This document shows, piece after piece, positions 10,606 through 19,162 of a stretch of 19,162 bases of DNA. The notes beneath the pieces are model-generated. The model made no database searches. It was given only the letters and a program-made list of their open reading frames with translations, and was not told where the DNA came from. The translations under genes were made by a program, and so were the position numbers. Position 1 is the stretch's first letter. The number at the start of each line of letters is the position of its first letter. The DNA comes from Phoronis ovalis (Eukaryota > Phoronida > Phoronidae), in contig JAOXYB010016343.1 in assembly GCA_028565635.1 (NCBI GenBank), positions 1 to 19,162 on the forward strand, written 5' to 3'.

Positions 10606-10778
10606 CTCAAGCAAATATTCTTTAGGTGTGCCTGTCTAGTTTTATATCCGTGTTCAATATGGAGCTGTTATACCCATAGATAGAATCCTGCAGTATTGGT
10701 GACACTTCAACACTGTTTCACAGCAATGGTTGATAGTTTTAAAATCTTCATAAATTCAAACAATACTTGAAATGATGC

Positions 10779-10784
10779 AATAAA
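10779..10784 (+). terminator. Candidate polyadenylation signal for TTC7
   Basis: AATAAA lies 174 bp after the TTC7 stop. Further AATAAA hexamers occur at 11059-11064 and 11089-11094. In AT-rich sequence these are frequent by chance, so the choice among them is open. Confidence 0.4.
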
Positions 10785-12233
10785 ATACTTTTTTAAATGA
10801 TCATTGAATTTCATGAACTATCGTGACATGCATTTTGATATTCCTATGTTGGACTATTGGTATTTAAGAGTTATTCAGCAACCCCACGGGGAACCAGAGA
10901 GATTAAAAAATATTCCTAACAAGCTTCCAGACTGTATTCATTAGTTCACTATTTTATACACATGGAAATGCATTCAGGATTTTCAAAGTATATAATGAAT
11001 TCTTTCTCTAAGAATAGTTCTTGCTAAGAAAAGGTAGTTGTATTTAAAGTTCCTTAGAAATAAAATGGACAAGTTTCCCTCTACACTTAATAAATGATAA
11101 ATTATTCTTTATATAGGTAGATTGCAAATGTTTGGCATTTGTTGAAAGTAGGTTTTGTGTTTCAATATAGAACAGTATGCCTGGAAAATTTGTTTTTGCA
11201 GTATTTAGATGTTTTGGTGTTTATGACCAGGAATAAACGGGTAGAAATGTTTTTTCTGTCTGATATTGTGTTATGGTGTAAACATCTTACTCAAGGAATG
11301 AAAAATGTTAAAACCTTTCAAAAATACTAGATAATATTTATTGTTTATATTTCAGTCTGTCATGGTAAATATTCTACAGACCAGACAACAATTTATTTAT
11401 TATGGTTTTTGCTTTCATGAAATTATTGATATTTACAATAAATATCTATTCAGCAATAGTACAAAAACAAATGAATTTTATAACTAATGGAACATATCAC
11501 ATTAGCTTTGAGGGCATTTATCACATATGGCAAAAGAAAGCATTTGTCTGAGCAATTATACATATCAGTAAAATGGTAAAATGAAAAAATAAGGCAGTTA
11601 TTGGTAAACAGAAGTGCAGAGGTACTCCAAATTACATTTTGTAGGTCCAAAGCAGATGTAAAGACAATAAAATTGAATTACATCAGCAAGCACCGAGAAG
11701 GATTGGCTGAAAGTAAATTCCTACTAAAATATAGAAACTTCCAAAAAACAAAAGCATCTCACCTGCATGGCCTATATAACCAATGTTATTTACAAGGAAT
11801 GAATGTACTTATAAGCATAAATGCAAATGAATTGTACAACTAACTGAAATTATACTGTTAACTTTGAGCATATTTCTCCGAAAAAATGTTATTGTACAGG
11901 ACCAGTCCGGAGCCAGTAGTACTTTCTGTAAGCCTGTACCATGTGTAGCTACTCTTCGTAATTTATACATGGTTTGTGTAGAAAGTTACGAACATGAATA
12001 ACATTTTTGTGGAATACATTGTCATACATGGCAAAATAGCATCTGAGCTTTTATATACAAGCAGAACACATCTGAGTACAGTATCAGTCTGGCATGGCAT
12101 TTAAAATATTTTTTTACAAAACTAAAAGGTTAAAAAAATGGTAAATTGTAAAATTATCTAATAGTTGAGCAAATCAATGAGGACATTTATGTCCTTGTCA
12201 TGATTTTTCTGTGAGCTAAGAATATATATTTGG

Positions 12234-12239
12234 TTTATT
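12234..12239 (-). terminator. Candidate polyadenylation signal for STPG4
   Basis: TTTATT on the plus strand is AATAAA on the minus strand, about 420 bp past the STPG4 stop. A weaker variant hexamer closer to the stop cannot be excluded. Confidence 0.3.
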
Positions 12240-12658
12240 TTGCCTCCAGCAGTGGCGTTGTAACTAATTGAGCAAACTGTGCATTTGAAATTCTGTATCA
12301 TCTGATAAAGTATTTTTAAAACACCCAACCATATATATCTCTTGATGCTTACTATGCTGTGTTCGCGTTGTTAAGATTGTGATAAATTGGATTACTGTAC
12401 CCGGGTTATAGTACTTACTGATGCATATTTTTACCGAATTATTAGAAAATTGCAGTTAGTGACTAAGGTTAGGACACCAGTTCATAACCAACGGTAATCG
12501 ACCATAATCAACATTAACATTTTTCGGGAATTGATCTTAAAGGTACATAAACGTATTGAGTGTTACAATGCCACAGTGCCAATAAATATGGCCTGCGCTG
12601 TTGTTATTATTGATAGGACGTGAATTTATGTCATGGTGAATCATCTGGCATCAGGTGC

Positions 12659-15600
12659 TTATGCTTGGAATGCACTCGAGAAAAACAAGCCGTGTTGTCT
12701 TCCCATTTTAGAAATGTTCGCATTCATGGGATGATGGAAGGTTTTCTCATAAGCTCCAGGACCAGGGATTTTCTACAATATAATGTTTTTGCAATGAAAC
12801 AGTGTTATATAACGCAAATGAGTAAGTTTGCAGACGCCCCATCGTTCTCGGTGGTATATACCTTGCATACACTTTATGTGTATGAACAGTCTTGTGCAAA
12901 TAATTCAGCAATGATTGCATAGGATTTTTAGCATTGGAATTCTGAGGAATTATATGTCTTTCAGAATGTGGCTTCTTAATTAAACTAGTTTAGGGCACTA
13001 TCATCAAAATGCCGAAATGAATTAGCGGCACACTTTTGTATGACTTGTTTGCAGGCATATAATTATCCTGCTTCTAATTTAATGGAGAATTGTGAAAGCT
13101 AGGGAGCAATTTTTTTGTCATTAAACTCTAGTAGATGTGTATTTCAAAGAAATATTTCGATTATTATTTTCTAGCCGGATAGTCGCATCATATTGTTTGT
13201 ACCATGCATTTAACTTACCGTATGTGATGATGAAAATCTGGGTGTCCTTGATTTAAAACTTGATGATATTGGATGCAAAGGAACCTCGGACTTGTATTCG
13301 TAATTTCCTGGTGCAGGACCAGATTTCTGTTAAAGATAATTCATTGATATCTCACATCAGGATGCAAATAATGGAATATGTTTAGGAACAATTTGCAATG
13401 CAAAAATTTAAATGAGTATTACTAATTAATTCCCAACCAGCTTAGTACTACCCGAAAACACCTTATCCAAAGTGCAGTAATCTTGCCAAGGTTAAATTTA
13501 CGCATTCGGTGAATAAAGCACTTGTCTACTCCATCAATATCAGGAACATTCATCTAATCTAAGAGTTATCAATTGCTTTTTCTTATAATTACCGGGATAA
13601 AATATACTGTTGGGAACCTCTTGATGTTTGATTTAAACATAGAGTGTTTTGATGGCTGCTTCTGGCCGTCTATTGACAAATATTCTTCAGTGGCATAGGC
13701 ACTAGGAGACACATTTATATCCTGCAAAAAAAAGATCCAATGGAATCATTATATAATGTGTTTATTTAAACACACGCCCACATTGAGCTAGAGTGCCGTA
13801 GAATGGAGAAATCCTCTTTCAGACTTGTTGGCTGCCCCAGCGTAAATAAGGAATTATTCAAACTTAATTGGAACAAAATGTGTATGGTTCACGGGGAAAA
13901 TACATACAGTACTATTTAAATTAGACGTCAATTTTTGAATTGAAACCTCGTCAAAGGTATTTGATTTCTGCAATCCGATCGATATAATATTATTAACTTG
14001 CACTTATAATCATTAGTTATCTTATTTTATATAAAACTACACCGTAGGTCTAACAAAATTATGACCAGTTGTCATGATCAGTTTAGTCCTCTTAATTCAG
14101 CTTATTGATTATTTTGCACTTAACACAATAGTAAATACAAATTGATTAACATCACTCATACACAAGTAATCAACTAATTGTTGATCAGTTAGCAATTGCA
14201 TGACAACGTTTTTGTTACCCAAATGCCCCGTAAAGTAAAAACAAATATAGTTTTAACTTAAAAGAAACTTGAAAGTATGAGAAGCACACATTTGATACTC
14301 TATTGTATGACCATATGTTTGTGTACGACACTCACCCTGTCTTTTTTCCCAAAATTTAAAAAATCGTGTTTATCTCTTCGAATGGTTTTGAATCCATATG
14401 TTGTATTTGCCTTTTGAAACCTATGGAAGAAAGTATTGCATGTATGTAAAAACTGGCAACATAGCTATAACAAGAAATTTCTAGCTTTCTTAATAGTTCT
14501 GGAGTTCTGGAGTACTAGTGTTGTATAAATAATTTTAACCCAGAATCAACACATTTAATCTCAATTTTAATCATAAAATCAGAGATTTACCGACATAAAA
14601 AATGCGGCTACCCCGCGGCTACATATCCAGTCACGCGCCTTTCTATATATGGCCATAGACCACAATATTTTAGGAAATATTTGCCTCTTACAAAATACAT
14701 GATATGCACCAACCTGTACAAGAAATCTTGATGTTGATAAGCACCGGGTAATAAGGCAGATCCTTTACCATGTGGATGCGGGTCGATTTTTCTTCCATCG
14801 GATTTAAACCGATATGTATTAGGTCTCTTTTCTATACTTTTTAAAAAATTTACATAATCGTACGACCCTGGTATAGGAGTCTCCTGTAAAAAGATTCGAG
14901 TCAAAATTAAAACAGGAAAATCAAATTTTTAGAAATATTCTCACTATATTTATTTTTAAAAATAAAGAAGTTCAACGATTCTTGAGTCTAGGATTGTTTT
15001 AATACATTAAAAACAGATCTGTTTATGTGTAGTACTTAATGTATATAATAATAATAATAATAAATTATATCTTACAACGAGTATTACAGTAACAGGTTAT
15101 ATTTCTGAGTGTCCGGGTGTGTCTTTTTAATATGAAAAGTATACACCACTTAACTCAGTCCCTTTTGGGTAAATTCTAATTTTTGTTTTAAAACTCATAA
15201 TAAGTAATCATTATCTTTACCCGGTATCAAAATCTGTACTCTGTATCAGATATTCAGTTTCGACCCCCCCCCCCCCCCCCCCCCCTAAACACTTAAAAAA
15301 AATAAAACACACCCACATATAAAAAAAAAAAAAAAAAAAATAACGTTTTTAGGTAGTTGAATTTTTTTTTTTTTTTTTTATTTTTTTTTTGGTTTTTAAA
15401 CACAAAATAAATAATAATTATTTTTACCCGGTATAAAAATCTGTACCCTGTCAAAGATATTCAGGTTCGCCCCCCCCCCCCCCCCTCCAACTATATAGCT
15501 CAATTAAATATATAACGCAACTGCATATATTAACTAAAATGAGTAATTGACACTTTTTAGGGAGTTTAATTATTTTTTCCTCTTATATGTGTAATGTAGG

Positions 15601-18149
15601 ATACATAAAACTTTTATATATGCTAGATATAATATTACACAATCAGAGCTTTGTAATGTATAAAGATATCACAAAGATAATAATATACAGAAATCAGACT
15701 ACTTGATACACTATTTAGGGTATTACTGCCTTGTTATTTCACCACCCTTACAAAATCTTCTTGCACCATATAACATTCCCTAACAATGTCGAAAGCTACA
15801 TATAATGCATATTGAAAAAATACTACACCTTTATTGTTGAACGCCACCAGGACTCACGGCCACTAGCTTGTTCTTCATAATTTTCAGACAACCCAGGGCG
15901 CAGCTAAAAAATAAATTTATTATTGTTTGTTAATAATAAGAGGAAAGTGACTGCTTCAAACTTAAGCACCTCAATTGTAATAAGCTAATTATTCCAATTT
16001 TGTTCTTTCATTAGCAGAGCCCAAGCCTGGGGACCTATATAGCTCCCGGCCTATATAGCTCGTTCGGTTGGTTTTCGAGTTTATATCAGTATACATGTAG
16101 CTATAAATATGCCATTAAAAGTATGTCCATGGTGATCAAACTATTCGCATATTGCATAGAAATAGAATTAACACAATTTGTTCTCTAAAGGGTTATAATG
16201 CTTTTTACCGCACGTGAAGAATATAAAGCAGAACGTATCTGCATGTTTGTTGCTATAATGGAACACGAATATTATGACGACCTGAATTGATATGACGTCA
16301 AAACATATCAGCAAAACGAATGTTATTATTAAAAACATGCACAAAGTTTGATGAATTTTCTTTTCATTATCAGATATAGTAGTGCATTGAAAAAAAAGTT
16401 TCAATATGGTCAATTTAGCATTTTAAAAATTCGACGTGTGTTCATTTATCATAATCTAATTCTGCCTGCTATATCTTATTGTAGAACACAACCTAACAAG
16501 CTATGCATACATATAAGTTATTCTTTTCCATCTTGCTATAAGATAAATATGTTAAAAACAAATTCAGTAATTGGGGGGGGGGAGGGGGGGAGTAACACAA
16601 TTAAGTACAATTCAGATATGATTTTGTTCTAGTTACATATATGTAAATGAAATCAATTTCATTAGACGAATACGACAATATTGATTCCCTGTTTATTTCA
16701 TCAACATAATAAATAAAGAGAAAATAGTTTCAAAAGATCCTCTCGACATACTCGCTGTTTTGCTGTAAATAAAAATCGTGTTTTTGTCTGCCAATTTGAA
16801 ATAACCTACGAATATATAATGAAGACCAAATTTCAACGCAACGTATTTACATATTTGTACTGTATAAATAGTGTACGGTTTCGTGTTTATAAATTTGCGA
16901 TGGATGAGTCGAGGTATTTGTAAAGGTCTGTTGGAGGTCTGTTACATCGAACATGGATTGCAAAATAATTACCTCGCTATTTTTTTTTGTTGCATAGGGC
17001 TATGAAATACCAGTTACATTTTCAGGATAATTTTATGGTGGATTATACATATCTGTGATACAGGCGATACAAGTCCCCGATCAAACTCGGTGCCGGTCCC
17101 ACAAAAACGAAAAATAAACAACAGAATACATTATACTCAGTACGCAGTTGTACATGTATTAAGTATTTCTTACATAGGGATCGAAACTAGTTTACTTGTC
17201 CATGTTCAATTGTAATTCAAATTATAGTGATTCGTCAACAATGAGTAACAAAGACCCTGATCGTTGCTGTAGAAACACTGGCATTATTTAACTGTACATA
17301 TGACATAACATAACGATAATGAAAGACAAGTTTACAACTCATCTCCTGTCAAAATGTCAGTTGCTGATTGGATTCCCGGCTGAATATCAGGTGACGACGA
17401 ACAGCGGTGACGATAAGACACAATTAAATACCAAAGGCAAAGGAGGGGGCCGCTAAGGTCATTTATGTATAGGATTATTTTGCTAAAGGGGTACAGTTCC
17501 GGAGGTGCTGTGCACTTATAATTACTTGCCTTTGTGATTTAAGATTTCACTATGTACCTTCATATATAATAAATGTGTTGGAAACCAATATTATTTATAC
17601 TTACTCTTACATAATAAAAATTCCCCAAATCATTCTAAGACCTCTTATTTTTTCGATGAAATTTTGACTAAGTTAAAATTTCTCTTGCAGTTTCTTTTCG
17701 GGTTTCTGTGTCTTGTTAGAGGTGGGCTTAGAGGTACGTGTTAGGGGAACCTTTCCTGAATGTTGAAATACCTGATCCTATTACTAAAAAACATGAGAAA
17801 AAAATATCCGTATCAACTAAAACTAGTAGAGAAACAGAACCGAGATAACTAAAATTCTTCACGCAGTCCTTGATCCACTCCCGGATCCACTCAGTTGTAT
17901 TTCCTTCGATTCATCACCCTCATTCGATCTTACCTGAATAGGACTACCCCTATCTCTTCCAAATATACTCATACGATCTGTCATCTTCTTCGCCCTTTTC
18001 TTTGGTTTAGCGAACAAGACAGCTATTGATGTCGGTCGCTGTGGTAATTTAGTTTGCGCAGTGATTTGTCCCTTATCTTCATCCTTATCTGTCTTATCAT
18101 TATTCATAGACCCCAGGCTCGACTCGTGAATTGTAGAAGCGGGAGCCAT
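12659..18149 (-). CDS. STPG4: STPG4-like sperm-tail PG-rich repeat protein, 7 exons, complete
   Basis: Exons in transcription order: 18149-17934, 15903-15829, 14883-14714, 14420-14336, 13721-13593, 13326-13219, 12772-12659 (stop TAA at 12661-12659). Together they make 897 nt, 298 residues, in frame at all six GT-AG junctions. The ATG at 18149 begins MAPASTIHESS; the reading frame upstream of it has no ATG before the local stop. Residues 1-72 are a low-complexity charged N-terminus with a KPKKRAKK basic patch. Residues 73-97 contain GRESWWRSTIK. Five degenerate STPG/SHIPPO-type repeats follow: TPIPGSYDYV (98 on), LLPGAYQHQDFLYRF (across exons 3-4), NVSPSAYATEEY (exon 5), SGPAPGNYEYK (exon 6) and IPGPGAYEKTF (exon 7). 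SFKSRTPRF and ISKMGRQHGLFF near the C-terminus match remembered human STPG4 closely. STPG-family members are often sperm or axoneme associated; mouse STPG4 (GSE) has been linked to paternal-genome reprogramming. The function here is inferred. The neighbour TTC7 converges on it, as in human. Human STPG4 is shorter, about 250 residues. Confidence 0.9.
12773..14335 (-). other. STPG4 introns between exons 4 and 7
   Basis: Introns 14335-13722, 13592-13327 and 13218-12773 have donors GTGAGT, GTAATT and GTAAGT and acceptors GCAG, ACAG and GTAG. They are AT-rich with no other feature seen. A small palindrome (ATCAAC, five bases, GTTGAT) lies in the preceding AT-rich stretch at 14169-14185 and is not interpreted. 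STPG4 exons 5 and 6 lie within the span. Confidence 0.6.
15043..15064 (+). repeat. AAT trinucleotide microsatellite
   Basis: About six uninterrupted ATA/AAT units in STPG4 intron 2. Confidence 0.9.
15199..15485 (+). repeat. Tandem duplication, period about 205 bp, each unit ending in poly-C
   Basis: Unit 1 (15199-15285) contains TTACCCGGTAT, AATCTGTACTCTG and GATATTCAG, then 22 C (15264-15285). Unit 2 (about 15406-15485) contains the same landmarks, then 16 C (15470-15485). The ACCCGG landmarks are 207 bp apart. Between them lie long poly-A (about 15321-15340) and poly-T (about 15362-15390) tracts. A fainter earlier relative of the TTTTTGTTTTAAAAC part is visible just upstream. It lies within STPG4 intron 2 and has no coding potential. 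Confidence 0.8.
15904..17933 (-). other. STPG4 intron 1
   Basis: About 2 kb with donor CAG|GTAAGA and acceptor TTTTTTAG. It contains CCTATATAGCTC twice (16036-16047 and 16051-16062), a G10-A-G7 tract at 16573-16590, and a small lysine/threonine-rich minus-strand open segment at 17777-17673 discussed in the findings. No other gene was recognised; frames at minus 16168-16413 and plus 16348-16632 look like chance. Confidence 0.6.
16573..16590 (+). repeat. Poly-G tract (G10 A G7)
   Basis: A nearly pure guanine run in STPG4 intron 1. It could form a G-quadruplex, and it is also a likely site of assembly length error. Confidence 0.85.
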
Positions 18150-18360
18150 GTCTGTGTTTGTGTATATCAAGTTTATTACTGAAAGTCAATGTAATGAGTT
18201 TACTCAACCATTAAATTCAATACATTTATTCTATTCATTGCGTCCTTGACAACCGTCTATTCAAGCGACTCACCTTACGACAATTCATAAGGATTAAAAC
18301 ACGTCACGTGGTTAATCAGACACTCGAAATTCAGAATCTCATATACCCTGATCACATGGC
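18150..18360 (-). promoter_or_regulatory. Presumed STPG4 promoter and 5' UTR with an extended E-box
   Basis: This is the sequence just upstream of the STPG4 ATG. GTCACGTGGT at 18303-18312 is an extended CACGTG E-box about 155 bp before the start codon, of the type bound by USF/MiT bHLH factors. No TATA box is evident. A conserved RFX X-box, expected for many ciliary genes, was not found. The assignment is by position; the transcription start is not known. Confidence 0.4.
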
Positions 18361-18689
18361 TTCTTTTTTTACTTAAAAAACAAAGGTACGATTTTATTGA
18401 GCGGATTTGTTCGTTTTCATAAACACATCATCGATCCGATACAGAAAAGTACTTAATGCTCATGCAGTTTGTTTATAATAAATGGCCCGCCGGAGTATTC
18501 TCATTATCATATGTTTTAAATATATTAAAAAAAATAAGTTAAATAATATCTGTATATATCAAAATGTGCTTCTACTTACTTTCAATTGAAGCTACTGCTA
18601 TTTTCGAGGGACCATTCTTTAGGTTTTCACTGTATTTTTTGTTGTCCAAGGCTCACTTCAAAGTAAAGTATAAGAAGTGTATACTTTGG
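18361..18689. other. No feature recognised
   Basis: AT-rich sequence upstream of STPG4. The plus-strand frame at 18564-18752 has no recognisable motif and runs into the GTGAA repeat, so it is not called. Confidence 0.5.
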
Positions 18690-18853
18690 CATGAACGGTC
18701 AATGGGCCGGGGATTTTTTTCAACGGTGAATGGTGAAAGCAGCTCATATTAGCTGGTGAATCGTGAATGAGTTCTTCCACGTGAACGGTGAATGACTGAG
18801 ATTTTAAAGCGTGAAACGTCACGAAAATGCGACAATTTCAGGCGTGAATGCGG
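18690..18853 (+). repeat. Degenerate GTGAA-rich short repeat
   Basis: Variants of AACGGTGAATGGTGAA recur: CATGAACGGTCAATG, CAACGGTGAATGGTGAA, CTGGTGAATCGTGAATGAG, CACGTGAACGGTGAATGAC, GCGTGAAACGTCACG and GCGTGAATGCGG. The base unit looks like seven to eight bases (GTGAAYSG) in pairs. It interrupts a weak open frame and has no coding sense. Confidence 0.65.
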
Positions 18854-19162
18854 TAATCAAAAACGCGCAAACAAAGAATAGTTGATAAATAGAAAATGTT
18901 ACTTTCAATCTACATTTATTTCATTTTGTGACTATGTTTTTAAGACGGTCGGCATGCAGTAGAGGAGCTACGCTTCACATCGCTCTCATCCGCAACATAG
19001 TTCCTTCGGTTAATCAACGCATAAAACAACGCAGAACACTAATAATTCCCGCGGGCGGCTATGAGCACGCCCTAGCATTCTATGCAATATTACTACACAG
19101 TCCCGCCAACGAGTAATTTTAGTCTCTCACGAGGGGTTGGTTCATTAAATTACGGGACACAT
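18854..19162. other. No gene recognised; locally GC-richer end of window
   Basis: From about 18945 to 19145 the base composition is clearly less AT-rich than the surroundings, including CCCGCGGGCGGC near 19049. This could be a promoter-proximal or first-exon region of a neighbour running rightward, or a repeat. The plus-strand frame at 18928-19116 resembles nothing I recognise. Confidence 0.35.

Larger units (their letters stand above)
10606..12658. other. Convergent 3' intergenic region between TTC7 and STPG4
   Basis: About 2 kb with no recognised gene, containing the 3' untranslated regions of both genes. The open frames at 11139-11330, 11601-11843 and minus 11450-11650 are AT-rich, lack motifs and are judged chance. 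No mobile element was identified. Confidence 0.65.
14884..15828 (-). other. STPG4 intron 2
   Basis: Donor AAG|GTGTAG (weak beyond GTG), acceptor TTTTTACAG. Its content is dominated by the AAT microsatellite and the poly-C tandem repeat listed separately; the remainder is AT-rich with nothing recognised. Confidence 0.65.

Noticed and set aside
14608-14904. 98-residue minus-strand open frame taken as a single gene
   Set aside because: Only 14883-14714 is coding (STPG4 exon 3). The frame before the acceptor and after the donor GTTGGT is intron, and the true continuation is at 14420-14336.
17075-17102. Possible tRNA-derived SINE or tRNA box B on the minus strand
   Set aside because: GAGTTTGATCGG only loosely resembles the B box GGTTCGANTCC, no A box was found at proper spacing, and no cloverleaf could be drawn.
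17859-18170. 103-residue minus-strand frame starting upstream of the ATG and running past 17934
   Set aside because: The frame upstream of 18149 begins with a non-ATG codon, and a strong donor (CAG|GTAAGA) at 17934 ends the exon, so only 18149-17934 is used.
18928-19116. 62-residue plus-strand frame in the GC-richer right edge
   Set aside because: No recognisable motif and no splice or start context; it may be part of a neighbour's regulatory region or chance.
1-19162. CRISPR array, bacterial operon or prophage content
   Set aside because: The coding sequence is intron-split animal genes, and the tandem arrays have no conserved-repeat/unique-spacer pattern of a CRISPR locus.

Overview
The window is animal nuclear DNA. 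It is AT-rich, its coding sequence is split into short exons by GT-AG introns, and it carries microsatellites, long homopolymers and small inverted-repeat elements. The proteins are recognisably orthologous to vertebrate ones but clearly diverged, which suggests a non-vertebrate, probably marine invertebrate. A lophotrochozoan such as a mollusc is a guess; the sequence does not settle the phylum.

Two protein-coding genes lie tail to tail. On the plus strand, sixteen exons between 1163 and 10605 encode TTC7, the TPR scaffold of the plasma-membrane PI4KA (phosphatidylinositol 4-kinase III alpha) complex. Only the N-terminal exon or exons, roughly the first 45-50 residues, are missing. I found no candidate for them between 1 and 1162, so they probably lie left of the window. 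On the minus strand, seven exons between 18149 and 12659 make a complete 298-residue STPG4-like protein (sperm-tail PG-rich repeat family). Every junction of both models keeps the reading frame. Exon boundaries were placed by reading splice consensus and comparing the translation with remembered human TTC7A/TTC7B and STPG4, not by computed alignment.

Layout: 1-404, nothing recognised; 405-702, an old inverted-repeat element with a 31-bp internal array; 1163-10605, TTC7, whose introns carry a hairpin-type element (1791-1985), a well-preserved 420-bp mobile element with an 8-bp target duplication (8460-8879) and a recent duplicate of one exon's 5' part (9984-10098); 10606-12658, the shared 3' intergenic space; 12659-18149, STPG4, whose introns hold a roughly 205-bp tandem repeat with long poly-C tracts; 18150-18400, its presumed promoter; 18690-18853, a GTGAA-rich degenerate repeat; and the rest, nothing recognised.

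The main result is the pair itself. TTC7A and STPG4 are also convergent neighbours on human chromosome 2p21, so this looks like an old conserved gene pair. The next most interesting items are the two related mobile elements with GGGGTACT ends and internal ~31-bp arrays, and the partial exon duplication, which would introduce a stop if spliced in.
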